Below are positions 11,238 through 22,150 of a stretch of 64,000 bases of DNA, in pieces. The number at the start of each line of letters is the position of its first letter. Positions within the stretch are counted from its first letter, which is position 1. The stretch covers positions 374,010,945 through 374,074,944 of the forward strand of contig CM053030.1 in the NCBI GenBank assembly GCA_028564925.1, given 5' to 3'. The notes under the pieces were generated by a model that searched no databases, was not told where the DNA came from, and worked only from the letters and a program-made list of their open reading frames with translations. The DNA comes from Lithobates sylvaticus (taxonomy: Eukaryota; Chordata; Amphibia; Anura; Ranidae). Both the position numbers and the translations under genes were made by a program.

Positions 11238-11690
11238 TTAACTGTGCCTAAGCAGTACCGTGAAAATGTTACCTTTTATCTGTCTCGATGACCGCCGGGC
11301 TCCCGCGATTGCTAAAAAATTATTAGAATTTTTTTTTTCTTTAAACAGTTTCTGGCATATCAATGGCCCCCCATACCCGCAAAGTACTCCCAGATATTTT
11401 TGTCTTACTTCGTGGGCGCTTTGGGGGGGCAAGCCAGGATGGCCAGCTTCAAGCGCCGTCAGGGTTTCTTCTGGAAGTCCGGCCTCAGGCCCAACTGAGG
11501 CAACATAGTTCATTGAATTTCTCCCTAAAAAGTTGTGTATTATATGGTTAAGTTTATATTCCGCCATGTTGATTGGCGTAAGGAATAGGCGAAACTGGCT
11601 GGCCATTATCCCGAAAACATTCTCCACCACTCTTCTGGCTCTGGCCAGATGGTAGTTATACAACATCTGGTCCTGGTTGAGGGTCCTCAT
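11238..11690 (-). pseudogene. Harbinger (HARBI1-like) transposase C-terminal part
   Basis: The minus-strand frame starts MRTLNQDQMLYNYHLARARR and continues VVENVFGIMASQFRLF. This is the hallmark C-terminal block of PIF/Harbinger transposases, in which the Glu of VEN.FG is the last residue of the DDE triad. The first two catalytic Asp residues would lie upstream and are missing. The protein tail (about 90 residues) continues past the catalytic block, as in HARBI1-like proteins. These enzymes cut and insert transposon DNA at TWA sites. The copy is truncated and not functional. Confidence 0.8.
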
Positions 11691-12117
11691 GGATTCAAAA
11701 TGGTCGGCTGGTCAGAACGAACTAACAGAAAGCACTGAAAAACAGAAAGGCCGGAACTGAAAATAAGAAACGAGCAGACAAGAATCCACTGTAAATCAAA
11801 TACGTAATATAAATATGAACCCACAAGCACAAACTGAAGAGCAGTAACGATCGTAAAAGCACGGGGCTGAAAAGCGCGAATCGTTTGTCACCAAACTTCT
11901 ACTAACACGAGATTAGCAGAAGTAGCCCAAAGGGTGGCGCACTGGCTATTGAACTTCCTCTTTCTAGTGCCGTTGTACATGACCGCGTTCTTGACGTTCG
12001 GAATTTCCGACAACATTGTGTGACCGTGTGTATGCAAGACAAGTTTGAGCCAACATCCGTCTGAAAAAATACCATGGATTTTGTTGTCGGAATGTGTGAT
12101 CGTGTGTACGCAGCATA
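11238..12117 (-). mobile_element. PIF/Harbinger transposon remnant
   Basis: The minus strand holds the C-terminal part of a Harbinger transposase. The flank at about 11985-12117 ends in GATCGTGTGTACGCAGCATA, which matches the end of the short element at 14509-14947 (GATCGTGTGTACGCGGCATT). The linkage suggests that this family supplied the enzyme for those MITEs. The other end was not found. Confidence 0.65.
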
Positions 12118-12754
12118 ACAGTTTTCCTTTTCATTCAACCCAGCCATCCCAACATTAGTACAGCGATCTCCCCCACTTAGCTGTTGTGTTCTGACAGGGG
12201 GATGGCCCCCTTGCCAGAACTTTGGCATGCACTTTGTCCATGTGTCCATGTTGGAGAGACACAAACCCTCCCCAGAATATTATCTGCTGCTTTAATACTA
12301 CCAGCTAAAGGAAGGCATCATGCAGAAGGGCTGTGACCAAGCACGAGTTGCCATTATTGGTAAGGAGATAAAATAGAATGAAATAAAAATCTTCCAAGAC
12401 CTCACCACAATACAAGATCTATCTTTTGTGAGAACTTACAGATTCCACTTGTCCTCATGTCAGATTGGTACAGTAAATTACTGAGTGTCAGCTTCAATCT
12501 GCAATCACCAGCCAGAGGATCATTGGCCAAAGCAACCAACAGGCCCCGCAGTTAATGAGCCCCATCCACAGACGCTGGTCCCCAGTACTAGACAGAGCTG
12601 CTAAGAGGGCTGTTGACCACCGACCCATCTTGTTGCACAGAACTCAGCTAGGTTTAACAAATGACAACTTGAAAGATTAGGTCCTTCAGCACCAAGGTAG
12701 TCAATTTACTCAGGAAGTGATTTCAACTCCTAGCTGAACTACATACGGTATATG

Positions 12755-13165
12755 CAAAATGAAAATTGCTTTTTTTCAAGAAACACTTTTAATCTTGGGG
12801 GCCATACCTAAACTAATCCACACCAAATATCCATCTGCTTATGCCACAAACCCTTCTACTAAATCTCAATTGAATTGACCAAAAGGATCAAACTCAGATA
12901 AATATAGATAAACTGGAGGACACAGAAAGATTGCTTCCTATTCCTCAAGGATAAAATTAATGATAAACCAGTCATGTTGGCCAACATCTACAGCCTCAGT
13001 CCTAAACAAGTCCCTTGCATATGCCAAATCTGTGAAAAACTCCTGAGCTTTGCCACTGGCATTCTCATCCTGGGAAGCAACTTTAACCCACCAGTCAATC
13101 CCCTCATTGAATATTTGCCCCAACACCTGTGTTTTGGATGTAACATGATGCGATCGAGCGTTCCC
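12755..13165 (+). pseudogene. LINE-1-like ORF2 endonuclease fragment
   Basis: In one + frame (around 12765) I read IAFFQET, matching the FLQETH catalytic block of L1 apurinic endonucleases. In another (12950 on) I read DKPVMLANIYSLSPKQVP and GILILGSNFN. These match the LANIYAPN and LILGGDFN blocks, with GGDFN changed to GSNFN, so a catalytic Asp is lost. Frame changes and stops lie between them. No reverse transcriptase follows, so this is an isolated fragment, cut off near 13165. Confidence 0.7.
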
Positions 13166-13239
13166 ATGGGTGTGCAAGATTCTGTCACTTTTGAAATTTT
13201 GTGCTGCTATGTGGACAGAGCACAGAGATCTGTGAATGA

Positions 13240-13290
13240 ATGAACTACAAGTCCTGTCTGCCACCTTGACAGATGGACTTGTAGTTCTCA
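13240..13290. repeat. Hairpin shared with 58614-58656
   Basis: GAACTACAAGTCC (13242-13254) is perfectly inverted as GGACTTGTAGTTC (13275-13287), with additional CTGTC/GACAG pairing inside. A relative of this hairpin lies in the repeat near 58.6 kb. Confidence 0.5.
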
Positions 13291-13299
13291 ATTAAATAA

Positions 13300-13632
13300 A
13301 AGTGCAGATATACCCACACTTGTAGCTCATTGACACTTTCTCCAGCTCTGTATCTGATAGTCCATACCTAAGTATGGGCAGGGAGCTGGAGAAAAGCTGG
13401 AGAAAGAGCCTGCAGGAGCCTGGCATTGTGCTCATGATCCATGGAACGCAGGTGCAATACTTTGAAGGCTCCTGTAAAAACAAATATTAAATGCACATTT
13501 GTTTTCCTGCAAAAAGGTGGACTTATGAGATTACTTCACTTTCCCCAAAATATGTTTTGCACGCTGAACCCTTAAGAGAAAAATTAAGAACATTACTCCT
13601 CTTTCCATAATAATTATTCCAGGTTAGACAAT
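13300..13632. other. Intergenic, repeat-like, nothing coding
   Basis: I recognise no frame or ends. It is probably the rest of the repeat carrying the hairpin. Confidence 0.3.
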
Positions 13633-14235
13633 TTTTTTTTCTGTTACAGTAGTCTTTATTGAAATCTTTTAATTATGAATGTCGCAAAATAGAGCGGCAA
13701 ACAATCCTTGCCATGCTCAAATCATTTAACAATACAAATGCATAGGGAACAAAAGGGAGGGGAAGTAGGGGGGGGGGGGGGCAGGAGAGAGAAACATAAT
13801 CAAGGCTTCGTGAATAAGACAGGGCAACCTCGGTGGCCGATATGGGTACGATAGCGAGCATGAGGTCCAGTTCCTTCCAGCATACACTTATAATCCTAAA
13901 AGCTTTGAACAACAATATCACAAAACCTTTATGAAATATTCTTCAAACAATTAAACTTTTATCTTACATTGTAGGCTGCAGTTACTCTCTCCATTATCAG
14001 AACACAATGCATTCTTTTATGGAAAAAGTAACTCCGACTACCGATTGTTTGTGAGAAATAAGTAGAGTAAGGGGTAAAATGGGGGGGGAATGGAAAAAAA
14101 AAGTGAGAAAGTTAGAAAAGAAAAGGAGGCAAGTCCATCTGGGAGTCTAATGCCAACCGTTCCTGAAATCAGCACTTTATGTCTGCGACCAAGGAGACCA
14201 TATTTTGTTGAAAAGACACTGCTTATCTCACAAGA
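13633..14235 (-). mobile_element. Probable LINE 3' end (minus strand)
   Basis: Read on the minus strand, the sequence ends in a poly(A)-like tract (the T run at about 13632-13640) preceded by TTTCAATAAAGACTACTGTA, which contains a polyadenylation-type AATAAA. A C-rich stretch and a short terminal reading frame lie upstream. The arrangement resembles the LINE 3' end at 27167-27766. No target duplication was identified. Confidence 0.4.
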
Positions 14236-14508
14236 CACTAACCATTTTTTCATTTAGCATTATCCAAGTTAGTTTACACTTCATTAAGGCTATGTCTATA
14301 ACTGGAATTTTCCAGACGGTTGCAATAGCAATTTTGGCAGACTATTTGTTTTTGTCCCAAACTATACTCCCCTACCCAGGAAAAGCAAGGATTGAACCCA
14401 TGATTATGTCTGGCCATCACCCTGTTAATATGACACTATCTTACCCCAGCTGGAACATAAATATGGGCAAACAAACCAGATGCTTTTTGATGCTTAACCA
14501 GAAACTCT

Positions 14509-14947
14509 TCGGCCGTGTACACACGAGCAAATTTTCCGTCAGAAAAATCTTGGATGTTTTTTCCGACGGAATTCCGCTCAAGCTGGGCTTGCATACACGC
14601 GGTCACACAAAAGTTTGCTGAACTTTGGACCGCCAAGAACGTGGTGATGTACAACACTACGACGAGCCAATGAGAAAAATGAGAAAATGAAGTTCAATGC
14701 TTCTGAGCATGTGTCGAATTGTTTCCGAGCATGCTAAGGAATTTTGCAGTTGGAATTGCTACAGACGATCGGAATTTCTGATCGGAACTTTTTCCGACCA
14801 AAAAATTGAGAACATGCTCTCAATCTTTTGCTGGCTGGAATTCGGCCAGCAAATGTCTGATGGAGCATACACACGGTCGCATTTTCCGACCAAAAGCTCT
14901 CATCTGTCTTTTGCTGGCCGAATTTCCGATCGTGTGTACGCGGCATT
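14509..14947. mobile_element. PIF/Harbinger-type MITE
   Basis: The ends are CGGCCGTGTACACACGAGC and, inverted, GATCGTGTGTACGCGGCATT. The interior has TTTTCCGAC repeats and GAGCATGCT. It shares its terminus with the transposase-bearing remnant at 11238-12117. It is non-coding. Confidence 0.65.
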
Positions 14948-15137
14948 CCATGAACAAAGCAATAAAAGCAGTAGATTATTAACCCCGCTCCTCGAAAGTC
15001 AAACAGGCACGCCTATCAGTTGTTGCCATAAATACGGTTTCAGGAAAGAAGGTTTCAGGAAAGAAAAATCGCTTGATTCCCCCATCAACACAGTCAGTGT
15101 TGATTGGGAATACCTGCCATGGAGCTAATGTGTTATC

Positions 15138-15215
15138 CTGGTGGGCCCTTATGTTGTAAAGCACTGCACAAACTGTTGGCACTATATAACTCCTGTAAAA
15201 TAATAATAACATAAG
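15138..15215. repeat. Dispersed retroelement tail with AATAATAAT end
   Basis: GTAAAGCACTGCACAAACTG followed by TTGGCACTATATAACTCCTG and an AATAATAATAA tail matches a very common vertebrate repeat tail. Its class is not certain. Confidence 0.5.
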
Positions 15216-16780
15216 TGATTGGAATCCATTTCAATTGATTCATGTTCTACTAAGTGATGGACACATACCTGCATTGGTATTGTTGTTATTTGGGTAGCAC
15301 AGCTGATTTCTCCTGGATAATATCTATTAACGAAAATTATAGTTACTAAAAACTCAAGTTTTAAGCTTTCATACCTTGACAATAGTAGATACAGGACCTC
15401 CATATATACAGCAGCTCACATCTCAATACTATGATTCTTCTGGGCATATAAGTAAGGGGTTATGTACTGTATTTTTTATAGTCAAAGTCCTGTAAATCTG
15501 TGCTTAATGCAGAAATCAGTTCTACATACATAACATTGATGGAATAATCTCCCCCACAGATTTGTATGAACACAGCCATCTACCAATATGTGTCAAGTTC
15601 AATAACAGGGATTTCTACCCCCTTACACTGTAGCTTTCCCAAGGGGACTGGGGAAGAAAGGGCCATGGCACTAGACCACTCCTAACATTATGACATCACA
15701 CACACAGCATGTCTGTGACATCACCACATGTCCAGGGTAATGAAGAAGCAGACAAAACTAGAAAAACTAGAGCCAGTCAGTCAGGGTGGCCCAGAAGACA
15801 GCATTATCCTAATAACTGGCCAAGAATGGGTGGCCCACATTTTCTGACCCATAAGCCTTATATTTATGCCTGTCTATTCTCTCGTAGGTTGTAGTGCTGG
15901 GGGAATTTTCAGCATGCCCAGAGGTCCTCTCAAACTCCACCCAGGGGACACCAGGGATACATATGTATCAGGGCAACAACCATATATACAATACATTTAA
16001 CATGAACAATTTTCAAATATTTAACATATTTTGGTATTGTCAAAATCAGCTCATCTAGTCTTAATATAATAATATCATAAATTACACAACCTAAGTATAT
16101 TAACCAGAATCCACATACCACACATACCACAATGAATTTGAATTTGAATTAATTTAACCCGGGGTGAACAAATAGCCTGTAGAAAATGGATCCACTGCTC
16201 TTCCATTTTTTATCTTAGTCTCCTCTCCAAGCATCTGTATGTTCTTTTTTTATTCCTACCTCTTTATATAACAGCTAGTTTGACTCTAAACCTTGCAGAT
16301 ACTACTCTCCTTCCTTGCCTAGTATTGCTTAAAGGAAAACACTGCTTTCTGTTAAAAACTATATACCCTTTAGAAGTGCTGTACAAAATCCTAAAACAGA
16401 CAGGGCCTAAATGAGTAAATGAAGCTGGGCCTGATATACCAAAGTATAAAGGGAGGTGGAGGATCACTTTAAAAATCTGGCCACTTCCCAATCATGGAGA
16501 TGACGATTTGTTGTCCTTTTTTTAATTTTATTTCCCCAGCATATGATTGAATTAAGTGATGAGGAGCAAACCAAATAAAGTTCGCTAGACATTTGCCAAA
16601 AATTTGCAAACCCCCAACACAATGTATGAGACCCTACTGAAGTCTATGTGAGCCAAATCTTGTATTTTTTCTGGCTTTTTTCAAGGTCAGTATACAAGCA
16701 TTTGGTAAAAAGGCATTGGTAACCAGGCACTGCCATAGGGGAAATAAATTAGAGGGCTCATACTGCGCTAAGGTGTCCTT
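15216..16780. other. Intergenic stretch, nothing recognised
   Basis: There are only short frames without resemblance to known proteins and no clear terminal repeats. Confidence 0.4.
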
Positions 16781-16788
16781 TTATGAAA

Positions 16789-16829
16789 CTGAGATCAGCT
16801 GCGATCCCAAGTCTCACAGCTGATCTCAG
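16789..16829. repeat. 13-bp perfect hairpin
   Basis: CTGAGATCAGCTG at 16789-16801 faces CAGCTGATCTCAG at 16817-16829. A second, looser stem (GGTAATCAGAGGGG / ACTGATTATCTC) follows at about 16854-16891. Confidence 0.5.
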
Positions 16830-17178
16830 GTCTTTACCAGTGTATGAAACTGAGGTAATCAGAGGGGAACATGTTCTCCACTGATTATCTCAGCACAGTG
16901 AGAATCTGTAACTGACTGTCACAGAAACGGCCAGTGTATGAAGGTGCGATCTCATCACCTCATTGGCGATCTGTGACAGGATTCTAACTTTCTGATTCAC
17001 CATCTCAAAGGTGGAGAATCAGAGAGAGAAGCGCAAAGCTGCCTCAGTATTCTGGAGAAAGCAGGAAGTCTTTTGACTTCCTTCTTTCATTCAGGAGCAG
17101 CCATACAGTGAGAACACATCTTCCCCACCATTACACACCCCAAAAAGAAGGTTAGCAATCTAAAGTGTGTATAGATAT

Positions 17179-17664
17179 GGGGGGGGGGGACACAGGCTGC
17201 ACATGGGGGGGGACACAGGCTGCACATGGGGGGGGGGACACAGGCTGCACATGGGGGGGGGACACAGGCTGCACATGGGGGGGGGCAGGCTGCACATGGG
17301 GGGGGCAGGCTGCACATGGGGGGGGGACACAGGCTGCACATGGGGGACACAGGCTGCACATGGGGGGCACAGGCTGCACATGGGGGACACAGGCTGCACA
17401 TGGGGGACACAGGCTGCACACAGGCTGCACATGGGGGGGGGACACAGGCTGCACATGGGGGAGGGGACACAGGCTGCACATGGGGGGGGGACACAGGCTG
17501 CACATGGGGGGGGGACACAGGCTGCACAGGGGGGGGGGGGGGGGGGGCTGCACATGGGGGGGGGGGACACAGGCTGCACATGATGGGGGGGGACACAGGC
17601 TGCACATGGGGGGGGACACAGGCTGCACATGGGGGGGGGACACAGGCTGCACATGGGGGGGGGA
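17179..17664. repeat. G-rich minisatellite, unit about 24 bp
   Basis: About 20 units of ACACAGGCTGCACATGGGGG vary mainly in the length of the G run (4 to over 20). All six frames stay open over long spans because the unit contains no stop, so the open frames here are not genes. The G runs could form quadruplexes. Confidence 0.9.
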
Positions 17665-17810
17665 TATATAGATATATATATATAATTATTCTACCTGCAT
17701 ATTCTACCTAAATGCTATTATTAATGTCATTTTTATATCATTTTACATTTATTAGTAAATAAAATTTAGTAAACCCTGAAATATGGTTTTACCCATGGCA
17801 TGTTCCATTA

Positions 17811-18525
17811 GGCTACTTTCACACTGAGGCACTGGGCGCGCTGGCGGTAAAGCGGCGCCAATTTAGCGGCACTTTACCGTCGTCATAGCGGCGCTTTTCA
17901 GACGCTAGCGTGGGCAGTTTTACCCCCACTAGTGGCCGAAAAAAGGGTTAAAACCGCCCGCAAAGCGCCACTGCAGCGGTGCTTTGCAGGGGGGTTTGGA
18001 GCGCTGCCCCATTGTTTTCAATGGGAAGGGGCGCTTTAGGAGCGGTAAATACACAGCTCCTACAGCGCTCCAAAGATGCGGCTTGCAGGACATTTTTCAG
18101 CATCCTGCAAGCGCACCGCTCCAGTGTGAAAGCCCGCGGCTGTTTAAAGGCGATTTGCAGGCGCTGGGCGCGCTGGCGGTAAAGCGGCGCCAATTTAGCG
18201 GCACTTTACCGCCAGGGCTTTCACACTGGAGCGGTGCGCTAGCAGGACGGTCAAAAAAGTTCTGCTAGCAGCATCTTTGGAGCGGTGAAGGATCGGTGTA
18301 TTCACCCCTCCTACCCATTGAAATCAATGGGACAGCGCGGCAATACCGCTGGCAAAGCGCCGCTGGAGCGGCGCTTTGTGGGCGGTTTTGCCCCTTTTTC
18401 GGCCGTTAGCGGGGGTTAAAACTGCACTGCTAGCGACTGAAAACCACCGCTAAAACAGTAAAGCAGTGCTAAATAAAGCGCTGCTTTACCGCCGACGCCG
18501 CTCCCGCCCCAGTGTGAAAGGGGCC
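17811..18525. mobile_element. Harbinger-type GC-rich element with TTA duplication
   Basis: The left end GGCTACTTTCACACTGAGGC faces AGTGTGAAAGGGGCC at the right. TTA flanks both sides (17808-17810 and 18526-18528). Inside, about 45 bp (GGCGCGCTGGCGGTAAAGCG...) is repeated at 17837 and 18168, so the element has an internal duplication. It is non-coding. Confidence 0.65.
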
Positions 18526-18819
18526 TTATACAGGGGTTTATCAATTATGAAATATATTTTAATTTATTAATAAATATTTATACTTGTATACTTTATTAAA
18601 ATTATTTTTTAATGATTATAAATGTATATTACATTTATATGAATGGTGTATAGCTACATTACATATGTGGATTACATTAATTTACTATACACTATTCACA
18701 TTTAAATAGGCACATGTATGATATTTAAATATTGATAAAAACTATGTTTTTTAATAATTAGGTTAATGTGTATTGTGTAGGGGGAATTTAACTTTATTAT
18801 TTTATTAATATGTTGGGGA

Positions 18820-19291
18820 ATAATGTGTGCTGATTCGTGTTCAACTTTTGTATTTTACATCTCCTCACACTGTAATCCCGCTACATCTCGTGAGATTACA
18901 GTGTGAGGAGAAATTCTGAGGAGTTCCCGGCATTTGTAGATCACTTCTCAACTCAACAGGAGAATCGATCTACAGACCATCATAAACAGGCACTCAGGGG
19001 AGAGCGATCTCCTCTGAGAATGCCTGAGAACTGAAAAGCGGTATTTTACCGCACTTTCATGAAAAATTGCTGATTTGCAAAATTTGCACAGACACAAGAA
19101 AAAAATTTCTTCTCAAAATTTCTTTTTTTTGTTTAGCAAAAACTTTAAAACCTTGAAAAGAAAGCAATATCTGTCTCAAAAAAATTCATATGAGTACAGT
19201 GTTGCATGACCACACAATTGTCATTCAAAGTACTAAAAGTTGAAAATTGGCCTGGACCAGAAGGGGGTGAAAGTGCCTGGTATTGAAGTGG
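18820..19291 (-). mobile_element. Truncated TTAA element (minus orientation)
   Basis: The right end reads AAGTGCCTGGTATTGAAGTG before GTTAA at 19291-19295. This is the inverse of the left end of the 26032 element (CCACTTCAATACCAGGCAC). No matching second end is visible, so its left limit is a guess. Confidence 0.45.
18861..18910. repeat. 17-bp perfect hairpin
   Basis: CTCCTCACACTGTAATC (18861-18877) is exactly inverted as GATTACAGTGTGAGGAG (18894-18910) around a 16-base loop. Confidence 0.7.
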
Positions 19292-19295
19292 TTAA

Positions 19296-20200
19296 TGGGA
19301 GCTTCCAGATTCCAGTAAGTTCACCCTGTACAGATGCCCCCATACACCAGGTCTTAAATTACTAACCAGTGGTGGATGTTGGGCATACTGTATGTTACAT
19401 GCCCAAAAAGTTTCAGCAAAATACTTTAGGCCTATGCCATATGCCCTTCTCCTCTCTACTCACTATTGCTCTCTCCACTTGTTTTGCTGACTTGCTCTGT
19501 ATAAAAACCGCTGCTGTGTAAAACAGAAAACATTGCCTGAACAGTATTCCTTGAACAATAAAATTCTATGAGAAATACAATGTAATTACTCTGTTTCAAA
19601 GGGTGAATGATCTGAATATGATGTCAAGTAAAGAAACCCCAGAAGTTAGAAAAAAAAATGTTTTTAAATAAAATTTGCTTCTTGATCCGTATTAACCCTT
19701 AGTTAACCCTAATAATCCCAGATTGGTCCCTTCCTCCCCTTAGCTATAATCTTTCTTTTAGACTTTTTTTTTTTTTTTTACATACAAGATTCACACAACT
19801 TCATTGGATTTAATTAGAAAAATTAAGAAAAGGAAAAGTGGTCAGCTGGACTTTAAATGAGGCCAATCATTGTATAAAGTAAACAAGTAGGATATTGCTT
19901 TTATGGGTTCCAACAAAAAAGGGGGAATTGGAGCGAGAGATGTATACCAAAAGCAGTCTTGGCAAAGAACATTTTATTATACCATATAAAATCATATATA
20001 ACATATTGAATATCACAAAATGCATTTACAGAATCGCATACACGCAGGGTATGCTGAAAACTGCATATAAATATTAACACCATAGTAAAAACAAGTCCTG
20101 CACAACATGGGCAACTGGAAGGGCTGAATGATGTTAAAAAGTCTGGAGTAAAACAAAATAAGAGACATAAAATCATCTGTATGGACATCATGCATCTATG
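19296..20200. other. Mostly unassigned; 3' part likely belongs to a ribozyme-bearing repeat
   Basis: There is no gene. From about 19960 the minus strand is probably the downstream part of the hammerhead-bearing repeat, since ATAATAAAATG-like sequence lies about 230 bases past the motif, as in its relatives. Confidence 0.3.
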
Positions 20201-20203
20201 TAA

Positions 20204-20244
20204 GCCCGGCGCGTTTCGTTGATGTATACCAACTCTTCAGGGGC
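20204..20244 (-). ncRNA. Hammerhead-ribozyme-like motif, copy A
   Basis: On the minus strand, in order, are GCCC, core CTGAAGA, stem II GTTGGT/ATCAAC with loop ATAC, GAAA, CGCG, CC and GGGC. The core fits CUGANGA exactly, GAAA is intact, stem I pairs GCCC with GGGC, and stem II has six pairs including one G-U. The usual UH before the cleavage point is CC here, so this copy would probably not cleave. Hammerheads with a very short helix III are known from Penelope-like retroelements. Confidence 0.55.
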
Positions 20245-20745
20245 GAATGCAATGGTGATCTATAAAGAAACATAACCATATGGTATAATATTGTAACTGA
20301 GTAATAGGAATAAATAATGTTTAAGGGACAGGATGGACATCCCTATAGGTACTCACGTCAGCTGCATAGATGTGAACAGAGGATCAGAGCCGTCAAACAT
20401 GTCTGGCATGGGAGCTGAGGTAGAGACAGGTGGACAAGCAGGGAGCACTGTAGATTCACCAGGGTAAATGTGCTATTGTGGGTGATGGTGAGCCAAAACT
20501 TCTGTGAATTGAGATCAGTAATATATATTGAGTGTATAGTAATTTGTTGATGAAGTGTAAAAAGCCCATACACCAGGTCAGATGAAGACTGAGCATAGAT
20601 AAAAAAGCAGATACTCAAAAACCACCAAATAGAAAAGAGAAAAAAAGGAAAGAAATGTAGAAAAGGAGAAGAAAAGGGAGGCATCTGTGCCAGAGCGAAA
20701 AAATCCGCCTATACAGGCTCAGGTACCTCCCCAGTGTCAGCCTAG

Positions 20746-20965
20746 CTGGAAAGAAAAACCTGCTCTTGCGGTGCGACATCAAAAGGTGTCGCACACACAG
20801 AGCGGTGACGTGGCGCCGATACGATAGGGAGCACCCGCCCAAACCACCACCTCCATCCACCAAAAATGGGGAGGAAGGGAACAGGTGGAAGAGGGAGGGG
20901 TGCCAAAAATCGCATTGCTTGCACCGATGCAATGTCGCACCGCAAGAGCAGGTTTTTCTTTCCAG
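20746..20965. repeat. Perfect 34-bp inverted repeat
   Basis: The 34 bases at 20746-20779 (beginning CTGGAAAGAAAAACCTGCTC) are exactly inverted at 20932-20965, around about 152 bases. Perfect arms imply recent origin or gene conversion. There is no coding content. Confidence 0.75.
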
Positions 20966-21080
20966 ACCCTTTACGTTTGGAGATCCTGCTTAGGAGTCCC
21001 ACAGTCCTACCCTACCAACACCAGATCTTAGCATGTTTGACCTCCAGACTGCAAAGCTGAGGGTCCATTGTTTCTGGTGA

Positions 21081-21288
21081 GTAAGGATGAGCTCAGGCAT
21101 GTTCGCAGCCGCACGTGCAGAGCCCGCCAGGAAGTCGGCACTGCAGAGCGCTAATCACAAGCAGTGAGACATTTCCCGATCTCTGAAGCCACGCATCGGG
21201 ACAATGCCTGTGATTAGCGCTCTGCAGTGCTGACTTCCTGGTGGGCTCTGCACATGCTGTTTGTGAACATGCTGGAGCTCATCCTTAC
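21081..21288. mobile_element. MITE with about 80-bp inverted arms
   Basis: About 80 bases from 21081 (GTAAGGATGAGCTCAGGCAT...) recur inverted and slightly diverged at 21208-21288 (...GGAGCTCATCCTTACCC). The arms share GCACTGCAGAGCGCTAATCA. It is non-coding. Confidence 0.75.
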
Positions 21289-22150
21289 CCAGCATCACCA
21301 TCTTGGATTTGGGAGCTGACTGTGACTTCCTGATGAAATCATAGTCGGCTCCTCATTGCACATGCACAAGTTGGTGTGGCACAGTAACACTGGTCCTGCA
21401 GCCTCCTTGGATGTGTGACGTGTCCCAGCAGGGTGTGGGTGGGGAGGAGGGCAGGACCAGTGACATCATTCTTACCTTGGTAAGAACTGAGAAAGTGGGA
21501 GCGAGTACCTGTCAAAAAAGTTTGCTGCTCCCTTTCCAAAAAAAAAAAGAAATACAAATGCTTTGGTAGATAAACAGCTCCGATATACACTCACAGGCCA
21601 CTTTATTAGGTACACCTATTCAATTGCTTGGTAATACAAATTGATATTCAGCCAATCACATGGCAGAAACCGAGTTCAAACCGAGCATCAGAATGAAGAA
21701 GAAAGGGGATTTAAGTGACTTTAAAAGTGGCCTTGTTGTTGGCAGTGATGTAACTAACGCAATTAAAGTAAACGGCGTTACTTTAGAGGGTAATGAGTAA
21801 TCTAACTGATTACTCTTCCCCTCGCGGTAACGCTGTTCCCATTACTTGGGCGGCGTTACCGCAATTACCCCCCGTGATCCGCGGAGCCATCCGCGACTTC
21901 GGCCTTAGGAACGGCCGCGGCTTTGGCCTAGCTCCGGAGCGGCCGCCATCTTGGTACACCCGTCGGCTGCGGCTCTGGCCTAGCTCCGGAGCGGCGGCCA
22001 TCTTGGTGCACCCGTCGGCCGTTTACAATGTGATTGCTCTGTCAAATGACGGAGCGATCACTTGTAAACAAACCGGCGTCAAGATGACGCCGGTTCCTCT
22101 CTTCCCCTCTGTGTACAGATCTGTACAGTGGAGGAGAGAGATCGGATGGC

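Noticed and set aside
12938-13291. Minus-strand 117-codon frame
   Set aside because: It is the antisense of the LINE endonuclease fragment, whose sense translation is recognisable.
17165-17711. Long overlapping open frames on both strands
   Set aside because: They run through a stop-free minisatellite and encode only unit repeats.
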